Assembly: GCF_014529535.1 (NCBI RefSeq) | Contig: NW_023503302.1 | Location: 2,278,413 to 2,342,412 of the forward strand | DNA: 64,000 nt | Direction: 5' to 3' | From: Bradysia coprophila | Lineage: Eukaryota > Arthropoda > Insecta > Diptera > Sciaridae | Position numbers and translations under genes: made by a program | Notes under the pieces: generated by a model | The model's input: only the letters and a program-made list of their open reading frames with translations | The model's database searches: none | Told to the model about the DNA's origin: nothing | In this document: in pieces, positions 12,708 to 22,513 of the stretch | How positions within the stretch are numbered: the stretch's first letter is position 1 | Layout: each line of letters starts with the position of its first letter

Positions 12708-13792
12708 TTATGAAGAATTAGCATTTGGACCACGTCGGCGACCGAAAGATTGTACAACATTGACGAATCGGCGATTGTACTGGATACGTCTCTTGGCGCG
12801 TCCTGTCTTCTTCTTCTTTTTCTCTTGTTTCTCCACTTTCGGTGTTTGCCCCTTAACCTTGCCTGTGAATGTGGAAAAACGATTTTTAGTTGCATTGGAG
12901 TTACAATCAAACATATGCTCCGATGTACTTACCGGCACGAGCGAGTGAACCGTGCACTTTACCACCCAACAATGGAACGGTCAAGTCAAGTTCGCAGCAT
13001 GATAGTGAAGTGATTTGATCGGCTGGTGCCAAGAGAGTACCTTCACAGGACAATTGGAATTCATCAGCTGAAACGTTCACTAGGCTGGAAATTTTTTGCT
13101 AAAAGAAAATGAAAACGGAATTAAACATCAGTCGAAGGAACACTAGCTGGAAAATTGCAATGAAAACATTGTGCTCAAGCACCCTTTAATGGGTCATCTC
13201 AGTGGACTTTTGGAAGTGTATAGCGTCGAAAACTCTCTGGTAAACGTCGAATCAAGTGATGGTACTAACCAAAATTATTCGTTTGGTGTCACATTATCAT
13301 TGAAAAATGAGTGCTGATCGTGGTCACTTCTCAATAATTCACTACAATTGTCACAGCGAAAACAATTAGTCGCTCGAAAGGTTCTCATTGTAAAGTAGAG
13401 CCAGCACATTTTATATCGGTTCATCTATAAGTTGTGCACTAATTCGCATCACTATCAACGTCAACCATTTTCGGTCCTAATGTAAATTTTCGATAACAAC
13501 TTGGTTGATGGGACACATTACAATCACGTTCAACAGGCAAAACTAGTTAATTAATCAAAATGAAATCCGATACGCGACACAACCACCAACTGCTCCACAA
13601 TTTCACAAGACATTGCAACAGTTCAGCAATGATGATTAACCCTCAAAACCCGCCATCAAGTGTATTAGCACAAGTTTCAAAACAATGACGCGTAAATGGT
13701 AAATAAGGAAATTTTACCTTGATATCATTGATTGTCTCGAAGGAATCTGCCTCCAGGACAAATGTATCCAAACCACGAATGTGTAATTGCAT
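12708..13792 (-). CDS. FAU: FAU: ubiquitin-like FUBI fused to ribosomal protein eS30
   Basis: The precursor is cleaved to a ubiquitin-like protein and eS30 of the small ribosomal subunit. Three exons: 13718-13792, 12933-13098 and 12708-12862, together 396 nt and 131 residues. Residues 1-71 are the FUBI part, starting [19 protein letters not shown] and ending VPLLGG, the expected diglycine cleavage site. Residues 72-131 are eS30: [20 protein letters not shown], then the basic [13 protein letters not shown] run, then [10 protein letters not shown] and [11 protein letters not shown]. All junctions keep frame (AAG|gtaaaa, GCCG|gtaagt). The start is the first Met after a non-coding segment with an acceptor near 13806, so the 5' UTR is split. 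Length and sequence are as expected for an insect FAU. Confidence 0.96.
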
Positions 13793-14025
13793 TTTGGCGA
13801 TTGATATCGTACCTTGAAGTGAAATGTAAAAATGTATTTTTAGGTTTGATATTGGTAACAACGTGGTAGAATTTGTTTCGGCAAATATTTTTCGAAAAAT
13901 GTAAAATTTTCGAGCAACTGTAACTGATGCACAATTGCCAAGTAATTAACAAAAAATTAGTATCGGTTTTGTGTACCTCTGCTTACAAAAACCTTTTCAA
14001 AATTTATGAAATCGAAATTACCTTG

Positions 14026-14064
14026 TCTGTTCTCACTGACAGAATTTAAGAAGAAAGAATATGG
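14026..14064 (-). promoter_or_regulatory. Probable FAU 5' UTR first exon with pyrimidine-rich initiator
   Basis: On the minus strand a pyrimidine run (ctttcttctt) is followed by a short segment ending acagacaag with a gtaatt donor. This fits a TCT/TOP-type start of a ribosomal protein gene spliced to the acceptor near 13806. Inference from position and composition only. Confidence 0.35.
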
Positions 14065-16048
14065 CAGTCGTTTTTCAGGTTAGAGTCCGCAATATCGATA
14101 TCGAAATCGAAGTATTGTATCCGGGTGGAAAAATGATGTCATTTTTGTTGCTACACTAAACGCACTCACTTGTATTGCGCCTTTTACCTGATTTTTGATT
14201 TTCGTTTTTAATTCATTCGCCTTGAAAACTAAAATCTAATTTTGCCGAAAATGTACTGAGGTATTTTCTTTACTTGCTCGTATTTATTTAGCGCTTATTT
14301 TTTGCTGGTAGAAACGCAAAAAAATGCGTTCAATTTAAAACCGGAACAGAAAGTATTGTGGAATGCTGTAAATGCAGGATTTGAATGTTGAGTGGGTGAG
14401 TGAAGAAATTATTCAAAAATAAACGCTTCCTTTTATAAAAATATCGTGAGTGTGGTTGATTCAACGCTGCGTTAAGCCCAAAACACACGACCAATTTTTC
14501 GTTGATAGGATTGACCAAAGAGTTACACTAAGGTGGCGCAGTCATTATTTCAACATGTCAGGTTTCCCATAGATTTATGATATTTTTTAGTCGAGTACAA
14601 TGCTTCAACAAAACCGTTTTTCATTCCTTTCTATGTTGTACGACACTCGTTTCTGAGCGGACAGCTTTCGAGAAACATCATAGTTTGTAAGTCACTTGGT
14701 ATTTTTATAAGAAAAATCTACCTTGTCAAAAAACCAAATTTTCGTCACTTTAGATATTCTTGTAAAAGAAACAAGTGTTTCACAAGTTGAAAATTCCAGG
14801 TAGTTCCATATACCTCCTCTTATCATCGTCTAGTCGATTTGTTTGCCGACGTAGAACCCAAATTTAATATGGGTAAAAAAAAACTCGAGCAATTTTCCGT
14901 TGCTGAGATCAACAATTTTGCTGCGTTCTCCCTTATAATCCGATTCGCAGCATTCTTCATAAAAAAATGAACATAATTGAATTGTTGATATCAGCAATAT
15001 AAAATTACTCGAGTGTATTTTCGCTTTAAGAATTGTAAAAAACTCAACCGGTGCCTCAAAAACTTAATTTCAGATTCTTAATTTTTGAACTGTGACTAGT
15101 GTCACTACACAATAGTAAACATTTTAAGACTTTTTAATGCTCTCATTAAACGAATTATTACATTATAACTCAACGATTAACATGTCTCTTATTATCTTGT
15201 TTATATCTTACTACGGCTACTGTAACTACAAAACTACCTAACTAACCTCATATGTAATATTGTTCTTATATACACAAACATGCATTATAACCACACATCG
15301 AATGAACGATATAATTAAAAGGAAAAAAAAAAAACAAACGATATTTTCATCATTTCGGTTTTACTTGTCTCAACATTTATGAGGGTATGAAGAGACTTTT
15401 TAATGTTTTGTGCTTTGTTTCAATGAATTTCTATCCTTGCTTTCCCGAAATTTATTTTATTGTCAAACAAGCATTTTCGTTTAATAAAAATTATTTCCTT
15501 GGGCAGGAACAAGAAGCTCAAGACCTTAAGCTTACACTGTACATATATAAAGGGATACTGCTTCGTAATACCTGTTCAGTATATCCACAAGTTTCATTAA
15601 AGAAACATCGTTGTTTACTTTGAGATTTTAGTGATTTTTAAATTTTAATTTTAATTGACAGTGGTAACGATTAGGTTAAGTGAGTAACGGTAACTTTTCA
15701 GTAAAATTTCATTTTGTCCAATTATTTGATCACGTTAGATTAAGGGTGGATATGGTTAAGCCAAAATCTCACGCGATTTTGTAAAATCGTAAAATTCCAT
15801 CACTTCGTAAATTTATTTTTACGTAATTCATACAAAATGAAAATTTTTACAAAATTCCGTGAGCTTTGTGCCTATATCGATTCATAAAAGTAATTGACAG
15901 TATTCAATCACGTCATGAATGGCTTGAAAAAAAACAATAATTTTTACCAAGGATATTATATACAGTAAGGTCATATGTCATGTAGATCACAAGGGCAGTA
16001 AACATTAGAAAAATAGACCAGTATTTCATACATTCAAAAGTGAAGGTA
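14065..16048. other. Gene-free region left of the Copia insertion
   Basis: AT-rich DNA with no supported gene. It holds the short inverted-repeat element near 15760-15870. Small open frames (for example 15387-15623) have no recognisable similarity or splice context. Confidence 0.6.
15762..15868. repeat. Miniature inverted-repeat element, about 107 bp
   Basis: The left arm (about 15762-15786: caaaatctcacgcgattttg, then taaaa) and the right arm (15843-15868) are imperfect reverse complements over about 25 bp, with an AT-rich centre. Target duplication is not clear. Confidence 0.5.
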
Positions 16049-16053
16049 CATTT

Positions 16054-16238
16054 TGTTGGAATCAAAGATCACTAAGAAATACTTATTCCAAATTAATGTA
16101 GTAACCTGACTCAAGTAGTCATCGATTCTTGTGTAAAATAAAATATTCAATTCGAATAAACTGTTCAACCGAATAAGATCTCTTTTAAAGTCGCTCCCGA
16201 TAAGATCCTTATTTCGAGAAGACATTGGACCTCCAATA
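16054..16238 (+). repeat. 5' LTR of the Copia element
   Basis: 185 bp, starting TGTTGGA and ending TCCAATA, a terminal inverted repeat with one mismatch. It matches the 3' LTR at every position I compared. aataaa-like motifs lie in the centre. Confidence 0.95.
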
Positions 16239-16250
16239 GGTTATGGGCCT
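16239..16250 (+). other. Primer-binding site of the Copia element
   Basis: ggttatgggcct directly abuts the 5' LTR. It resembles the known insect copia site that pairs with an internal fragment of initiator tRNA-Met. Confidence 0.6.
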
Positions 16251-16304
16251 TCCACACTACTCGTGAATATTGAATTTTATCGGATTCAGAATTTTAATCG
16301 AAAA

Positions 16305-18737
16305 ATGGAGAAATTACAATTCACGAAATTGAACGGAACGAATTACCAAATATGGAAATTCAAAATGCAGATGCTGCTCACCGACAAGGAAGTGTGGGAC
16401 ACAATATCTGAACCACGTCCAGCCGCACCAAATGCAGAATGGTTAAAAAAGGACGGAAAGGCTTTCGCACGAATTGGTCTCATGGTTGATGATAATCAAT
16501 TGTGCCACATTCGAAAGGAAGAAAGTGCTGCAGGCGCATGGCAAGCACTAAAGGCTCACCACGAAAAATCTACGTTAACGAACAAGATTTTTGTCCTAAA
16601 ACGATTGTGCAGGATGCAAATGCCTTCAAATGGCAATATGGAAGATCACGTTAACAGTCTACTTGATCTAGTCAATCAGTTGGAAGCTCTAGGGGAGAAA
16701 TTAGCGGATCACTTGGTGGTCGCTTTATTGCTGTGTAGTTTACCCGACAGTTACAATCCGTTAATTACCGCACTCGAAAGCCGTGATGAAAAGGACCTTA
16801 CACTGGAAATGGTTAAGGGAAAGCTGATCAATGAGTACAAAAGAAACAACGATGCTGGTACTTGTTCTAGTTCATCACAAGAAAAGGAAAGTGCTTTGAA
16901 GATCACGAAAGGTAAAGCTGCGTACACAAAGTTCACATGTCATTTCTGTAATAAGAAAGGACATTTCCAACGAGATTGCTATTCATACAAGAAATCACTG
17001 GAGAAGAATTCAGAGAAACCGAAAACCGAACAATCGAAGAACGAAAAGGCGAAGAAAATTCTTACGAACGATAGTAACGAATCCGATGACGAACCAGCTC
17101 CAGGGAAATACAAATGTTTCATGGTTAAGAATACACCGAAAGCAACGAAGTATGTGGATGATTGGTACATAGATTCAGGTGCATCCAGTCATATGTGCAA
17201 TAACCTGAAATTCTTCGTAAAAATCCAAATGGGAACCAATCACCCGGTCGAATTACCTGATGGCAGAAACATTCTGGCTACGGGCATTGGAGAAGGTTTC
17301 ATCACATGCATCAACGATAAAGGAGAAACTCACGAAATTCTGATGAAGAATGTGCTCTACGTACCCGAATTAGACACGAATTTATTATCCGTACGTAAGC
17401 TAACATCACTCGGTTTCAAAGTGAACTTCAGCGGTAACAACTGTACTATTTGCGAGGATAATACAACGATCGCTACAGGATCAATTGATCAGAGCAACTT
17501 GTACCGACTGAATACGAAAGAGAAATTATGCAAGGTCCAGTGTAATGACCTATCGAACTGTATTCACAAATGGCACCGACGATTCGGCCATAGAGACGTG
17601 GATGCAGTAAAGAAATTGATTAATCACGATATGGTCGAAGGAATGAAACTGAATTCATGCAAAACGAAATCAATATGCGAATGCTGTGTTCTAGGCAAAA
17701 TGACCCGTCTACCATTCCCAGAGAGTACAACGAAAACGAAAGAAATTTTTGATCTCGTACACTCAGATGTATGTTCAATACCACAAGTGACTACACCTGG
17801 AAATAAGAAGTACGTGATGACTCTCATCGACGATTTTAGTCATTACACGAAAATATTTTTACTTGGACATAAAAGCGAAGCATTCGAGAAATTCAAGGAA
17901 TACCACGAAGGCGTTAAAACCCAATTTCAGAAGAAAATCAAAATTTTTCGTTCAGACAAGGGCGGAGAATACATTGGTAAGAAATTTCGGGAGTTCTTGG
18001 TGAACGAAGGCATAGAAATACAATGTGCAGCTTCAAAAACACCAGAACAAAACGGTGTCGCAGAACGTAAGAATCGGTACTTGATCGAAATGGGAAGGTG
18101 TATGTTGATCGACTCGAAATTGAATTTACGGTACTGGGGTGAGGCAATAAACACAGCAAACTACCTGCAAAACCGTTTACCAACAAGATCAACTGATAAA
18201 ACTCCGTTCGAAATATTGTACAACAAGAAGCCGATTGTTGATCATTTACGCATTTTTGGATGTACTGCATATGCTCATATACCGAAGGCCAACCGACGAA
18301 AATTGGACAGTAAGTCAATGAAACTGGTAATGGTTGGATATTCGAACGAATCAAAAGCTTACCGATTATTGGATCCGAAAACGGGTAAGATTACTATCAG
18401 TCGTGATGTAAGATTCATCGAAGAAAATTACGAAGCCAGCGAAGCGAACGAATCACTCGAAATTATCGAACAAGAATGGTCAAACTCCGAAGAAGAAGAC
18501 GATGGTGAATCAAGCGAAATCGATTTCAATGAACTTTTGGAGTCAGATACCGAAATTGAAAGTAAAGGTAACGCACCGGTTATCAATTTACAGAATGAAG
18601 AAAACGGCGAAAACACAGAAGACATTCCGGATGCTCGTAGATCGATACGAACAACGAAAGGTGTTCCCCTGAACGATTCAAGGCGAACAAAGTTACAACC
18701 GATGTCGACGAACCGAAAACGTTTAAAGAAGCCGTAA
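16305..18737 (+). CDS. Copia Gag, protease and integrase part of the polyprotein
   Basis: The likely start is Met at 16305 (MEKLQFTKLNG), the usual Copia Gag N-terminus; the frame is open from 16263. In order: the Gag capsid region; a CCHC zinc knuckle CHFCNKKGHFQRDC (16938-16979); an aspartic protease with DSGASSH (from 17172); GAG-pre-integrase with the HHCC zinc site (HKWHRRFGH to CECC); an integrase core with HSDVCS, FRSDKGGEY and TPEQNGVAERKNR supplying the catalytic D, D and E; and the GYSNESKAYRL C-terminal region. The frame ends at 18737 after drifting out of phase near 18666, where the next frame takes over. The fault is a one-base change in a short C run, either mutation or base-calling error. 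Confidence 0.93.
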   Translation: MEKLQFTKLNGTNYQIWKFKMQMLLTDKEVWDTISEPRPAAPNAEWLKKDGKAFARIGLMVDDNQLCHIRKEESAAGAWQALKAHHEKSTLTNKIFVLKRLCRMQMPSNGNMEDHVNSLLDLVNQLEALGEKLADHLVVALLLCSLPDSYNPLITALESRDEKDLTLEMVKGKLINEYKRNNDAGTCSSSSQEKESALKITKGKAAYTKFTCHFCNKKGHFQRDCYSYKKSLEKNSEKPKTEQSKNEKAKKILTNDSNESDDEPAPGKYKCFMVKNTPKATKYVDDWYIDSGASSHMCNNLKFFVKIQMGTNHPVELPDGRNILATGIGEGFITCINDKGETHEILMKNVLYVPELDTNLLSVRKLTSLGFKVNFSGNNCTICEDNTTIATGSIDQSNLYRLNTKEKLCKVQCNDLSNCIHKWHRRFGHRDVDAVKKLINHDMVEGMKLNSCKTKSICECCVLGKMTRLPFPESTTKTKEIFDLVHSDVCSIPQVTTPGNKKYVMTLIDDFSHYTKIFLLGHKSEAFEKFKEYHEGVKTQFQKKIKIFRSDKGGEYIGKKFREFLVNEGIEIQCAASKTPEQNGVAERKNRYLIEMGRCMLIDSKLNLRYWGEAINTANYLQNRLPTRSTDKTPFEILYNKKPIVDHLRIFGCTAYAHIPKANRRKLDSKSMKLVMVGYSNESKAYRLLDPKTGKITISRDVRFIEENYEASEANESLEIIEQEWSNSEEEDDGESSEIDFNELLESDTEIESKGNAPVINLQNEENGENTEDIPDARRSIRTTKGVPLNDSRRTKLQPMSTNRKRLKKP

Positions 18738-20266
18738 CATGCAAAGACAAGGAAAAATGGAAAGAAGCCATTAAAAGCGAAATGGACTCATTGCTGAGCA
18801 ATGAAACTTGGAAACTGACCGAACTTCCGCAAGGACGAAAAGCCGTTGGATGCAAATGGACATTCAAAATCAAGAAGGGGTCAAATGGTCAGATAACGCG
18901 CTACAAGTCCAGATTGGTAGCACAAGGCTTTTCACAGAAATATGGAGAGGACTACGATGAAGTATTCGCTCCGGTGGTGAAACATACTACAATTCGAACA
19001 TTACTTGCCATTGCTGGAAAACAAAATTTGAAAGTTCGCCATTACGACGTGAAAACTGCGTTCTTAAATGGTGACTTGAACGAAGACATATTTATGAATC
19101 AACCTGAGGGTTTCGCGGAAGAAGGTAAAGAACATTTGGTTTGTCATTTAATGAAAACTTTGTATGGTTTGAAGCAGTCAGCCCGCGCTTGGAACGAGAA
19201 AATCAATCAAATTTTGTTAGACTTTGAATTCAAACGAGGCGAAGCCGACAATTGCTTATACACGAAGTTCGTGTATGGCACGATCATTTACCTTCTAATT
19301 TTCATTGACGACATTATCATGGCATGCGAAAACGAACAATTAATGGATGAAGTCGAGAAGAAAATTGGAGAGTCTGTCGAAATCCAATTGATGGGCGATT
19401 TGCAATTTTACCTGGGTGTTGCAATCGAAAGGGATGAAAATGGAATATTTTATATCAGCCAGAAGCAATATATCTTGAGCATTCTAAAGAAATTTCGATT
19501 GGAGGATTGCAAGGTATCGAAAATTCCATTGGATCCAGGGTATGGCAAAAGAGTTGAAATTCATGATGCGATGAAACGACCTGACATTTATCGATCTGCA
19601 ATTGGTACACTGCTTTTCTTATCCGTTAATACACGACCAGACATCGCTGTGAGCACTTCAATTCTTGGAAGAAAAGTTACGAATCCATCTGAATCCGATT
19701 GGGTGGAATTGAAGCGAGTGATCCGATATCTTAAAGGTACAATGGATTACAAATTGAAGCTTGGAGGAGACGAAGAACAATTAAACGAAGCGAACATAGT
19801 TGGTTATGCAGATGCCGACTGGGGAGGAGATACAAAAGACCGCAAGTCAACGAGTGGTCAATGTTTCAAAATTTATGGTGGTACAGTCAGCTGGTCCAGT
19901 AAAAAGCAAGACTGCGTCAGCCTTTCATCGAAAGAGGCTGAATACATATCACTATCCGAAGCATGTCAAGAACTGATTTGGCTACAGAACTTGTTGAAGG
20001 ATTTTCATTTGGCAAACAAGAAGAACGTTATGTATGAGGATAATCAAAGTTGCTTAACGTCTTTGAGTAGCGAAAAATTCAGTAGCAAATCCAAACACAT
20101 TGAGATACGATACCATTTTGCTAAAGATCTCAAGAAAAGGAATCTCGTGAACTTTCAGTATTGTCCATCCGAAAACATGATTGCCGATATGCTTACAAAA
20201 CCGTTGGAGTCAGTCAAGTTACGTAAACTCACTCAACTCGTTGGACTTGGCGATTTCAAGATGTAG
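18668..20266 (+). CDS. Copia reverse transcriptase and RNase H part
   Basis: The frame opens at the same point where the upstream Copia frame loses phase (first Met at 18782). Visible: YKSRLVAQGFSQ, the DVKTAFLNGDL region, LYGLKQSARAW, the catalytic FIDDI (19301-19315; usually YVDD), PDIAVS, the RNase H signature YADADWGGD with RKSTSGQ and SSKEAEYISL, KHIEIRYHF, and DMLTKPL near the C-terminus. All catalytic acidic residues appear present. The end lies 17 bp before the 3' LTR, with a purine-rich primer tract (gaggaggga) between. Apart from the frame change at its start it looks functional. Confidence 0.93.
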   Translation, partial: PERFKANKVTTDVDEPKTFKEAVTCKDKEKWKEAIKSEMDSLLSNETWKLTELPQGRKAVGCKWTFKIKKGSNGQITRYKSRLVAQGFSQKYGEDYDEVFAPVVKHTTIRTLLAIAGKQNLKVRHYDVKTAFLNGDLNEDIFMNQPEGFAEEGKEHLVCHLMKTLYGLKQSARAWNEKINQILLDFEFKRGEADNCLYTKFVYGTIIYLLIFIDDIIMACENEQLMDEVEKKIGESVEIQLMGDLQFYLGVAIERDENGIFYISQKQYILSILKKFRLEDCKVSKIPLDPGYGKRVEIHDAMKRPDIYRSAIGTLLFLSVNTRPDIAVSTSILGRKVTNPSESDWVELKRVIRYLKGTMDYKLKLGGDEEQLNEANIVGYADADWGGDTKDRKSTSGQCFKIYGGTVSWSSKKQDCVSLSSKEAEYISLSEACQELIWLQNLLKDFHLANKKNVMYEDNQSCLTSLSSEKFSSKSKHIEIRYHFAKDLKKRNLVNFQYCPSENMIADMLTKPLESVKLRKLTQLVGLGDFKM

Positions 20267-20270
20267 TAAT

Positions 20271-20283
20271 CTTTGAGGAGGGA
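20271..20283 (+). other. Polypurine tract of the Copia element
   Basis: The purine-rich tract ending gaggaggga directly precedes the 3' LTR, as expected for plus-strand priming. Confidence 0.7.
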
Positions 20284-20468
20284 TGTTGGAATCAAAGATC
20301 ACTAAGAAATACTTATTCCAAATTAATGTAGTAACCTGACTCAAGTAGTCATCGATTCTTGTGTAAAATAAAATATTCAATTCGAATAAACTGTTCAACC
20401 GAATAAGATCTCTTTTAAAGTCGCTCCCGATAAGATCCTTATTTCGAGAAGACATTGGACCTCCAATA
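20284..20468 (+). repeat. 3' LTR of the Copia element
   Basis: 185 bp, same ends and sequence as the 5' LTR, followed by the CATTT duplication (20469-20473). Confidence 0.95.
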
Positions 20469-21311
20469 CATTTCAGTGTATGAACTAAATTATTTCAGCA
20501 CCACTTACTGACATTCTTGCGTTTGTGAACCAGTGAATTCACGCCGTAAGTGTGCCTAAAATTTGAATTTTAAGCGAACGATTTGGTGAAAAAGTGAACC
20601 AAAAAATACATTTTAACGCTTCACTATATGAAAATGACCCTACGTTAAAAAGACCTCCACTTTCCATTTTGAATTTCGACCGCACTTACGGCGTAAATAT
20701 GTGGTGGTCGTCGTAGCCTGATTTTCGAATATCTTTATTTTTGCCAAGGTTCTAAAAAGGACAGACTCCGTCGCAAAGGCGGTTCCATCCTGAATTTTGG
20801 TGGCCTAAATCAAGGCTGCAAACTTTGAGAAGGTTGGATAAAGAATGAGAAGAAACATGATTGCAATATACCGAGTTCGAATCTTTATGTCATCACCCTG
20901 TGATCAACTGACAAGCTTGTAAACTTTGGGGAGGTCAAGCATTATCACACAGTCATTACCATTATTTAGGACTTAATTTCCTTGGAAGTCGTAAAGAAAA
21001 CGTTTATAAAATCTTGATTATTTTTTTTTGGGAAAAGAAGACTACTTCTTGACAACTGAGAGACGTGGAAACTAATAGACAAATGTCGTATAATTTATGA
21101 GTCAACTTATAAGTTGGAATTTATAAATATCCTTCCAGAACTTCTTGTATGAAGATGTGACTGTGACGTAAAAATTATATGTCATTTGCGCAAACAGTCT
21201 AATATCAACTTGAACATAAAGAACATATTCCAAACATTCAACTGATCGCATACATTAAGTGAAAGTTATAGCTGTAACTATGCACACACACACAACGGCG
21301 CGAAAGTGACA

Positions 21312-21367
21312 GATGCAAAATTTTTCTTTTGGTCTTTGACATTAGGACAAAAGAAAAATTTCGCATC
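21312..21367. repeat. Hairpin with 19-bp arms
   Basis: Arms gatgcaaaatttttctttt (21312-21330) and aaaagaaaaatttcgcatc (21349-21367) pair with one mismatch over an 18-bp loop. It lies 12 bp left of the element at 21380. Confidence 0.75.
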
Positions 21368-21379
21368 GGTATGTGAAGG

Positions 21380-21865
21380 CAGGGATCCCCAATAACGTTA
21401 TTAGTAACCGAAATCATTTCGGTTACTCGAATAACGGTATTCGATTACCCAAATGAATTCGGTTACTCAAATAACGTTATTCGAATATCGAAATGAATTC
21501 GGTTATTCGAATAACGTTATTCAGAAAACCGAATAATTTCGGTTATACGAATAACGTTATTCAAAAATTCAGTTACATAGATTTCTTTTTTAAAAAATGA
21601 AAGACGGAGCTAAAAAACGAAATTAATTTCAATAATCGAATAACGTTATTGAAATAACCGAATTCATTCTGTTTTTTGAATAACGTTATTCCGATAACCG
21701 AATTAACTTCGGTATTCAAATAACGTTATTCGAGTAACCGAATTCATTTCAGTTATCGAATAACGTTAATAATAACGTTATTCGATAACGAAAATGAATT
21801 CGGTTACTCGAATAACGTTATTCTTGTAACGAAATCGATTTCGGTTATAACGTTATGGATGCCTG
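21380..21865. mobile_element. 486-bp hAT-like miniature element built of 40-bp palindromic units
   Basis: The ends look like hAT termini: cagggatcc at the left, and ggatgcctg at the right (reverse complement caggcatcc). The similarity continues inward through ataacgtta and aaccgaaat. The flanks share gtgaagg (21373-21379 and 21868-21874), near the 8-bp duplication expected for hAT. Inside, the palindrome aataacgttatt recurs every 40 bp at 21430 (one mismatch), 21470, 21510 and 21550, and again at 21639, 21679, 21719 and 21759, with further copies at 21391, 21771, 21811 and 21847. Between them lies a second dyad centred on gaattc flanked by cgaaat and cggttac, so each unit is a nested palindrome. 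There is no coding capacity. Confidence 0.7.
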
Positions 21866-22513
21866 TAGTGAAGGCACAGTAATAGTGGACCACAGATTTC
21901 AACAGTGAGGGAATTCTGTAAGAATCGTTAGTTCCTAACTATGAAGCTGAAGGGACGGCTGTAATGCTATTTGGAAATAAAGCTCAAATGTAATAGATTG
22001 TTTGTATAATAATTCTAGTATACATTTCGCCATAAAATTACTAGTGTCAGCGATTAATTTTTTCGTGAACCAACTTCACGGCTATGAAATATCATGAATG
22101 TTTCCGATGTTTCCCTATATCAGACATAGCCATTTTTTTCGAATTAAATTCAATAAAATTGTTTAAAGACAATTAAGACTTTTAATTATTGAAGAATTTA
22201 ATTCCAAAATAGGCTATGATGATATCAGAAAGTATCATCCTGCTTGTTTGTACATTTTGGATTTAAAATTACCTCTTACAATACTTTGGTCATCATAATC
22301 TAAACCGGTTCTTAATGGCAATTTGAATAAGACGCATAACACGACCTTCTCGAACGAAAATCTGTAGCAAACGCATTCATTTCATTGAAATTGCTGTCTA
22401 TGTTTTTTTTTTCAGCTGGGACACCGGAACGCATTGACACCTGCTCGCAGTGATTTTTTTATTTATGTTATTATTTTATCGGTTCTTTGCTTGCTTGAAA
22501 AGTATAGCTGGAA

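Larger units (their letters stand above)
16054..20468 (+). mobile_element. Copia-type (Ty1/copia) LTR retrotransposon, nearly full-length
   Basis: A 4415-bp element between two 185-bp LTRs, flanked by the 5-bp duplication CATTT (16049-16053 and 20469-20473). The order gag, protease, integrase, RT, RNase H is diagnostic of Copia. The primer-binding site follows the 5' LTR (ggttatgggcc, resembling the half-tRNA-iMet site of insect copia), and a purine tract precedes the 3' LTR. The LTRs look identical by eye, so the insertion is recent. One apparent single-base frameshift near 18666-18669 separates the integrase part from RT. It lies in open intergenic DNA between FAU and Tango14. Confidence 0.97.
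20474..22513. other. Intergenic region between Copia element and Tango14
   Basis: No supported gene. It contains a 19-bp hairpin (21312-21367) and the palindromic-unit element (21380-21865), listed separately. The right end should carry the Tango14 promoter. Confidence 0.6.

Noticed and set aside
13099-13717. C/D-box snoRNA in the FAU intron
   Set aside because: A tgatga-like word near 13630 is on the strand opposite to the gene and no matching D box or stem is seen.
15387-15623. Plus-strand 78-residue frame
   Set aside because: No similarity, no signal and an A/T-rich context; likely chance.
20868-20885. gttcgaatc, a possible tRNA T-loop
   Set aside because: No matching acceptor stem, anticodon arm or A box around it.
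21391-21856. Regular 40-bp spacing that could suggest a CRISPR array
   Set aside because: The spacers are not unique; the whole unit repeats and is palindromic, there are no cas genes, and the host is an animal.
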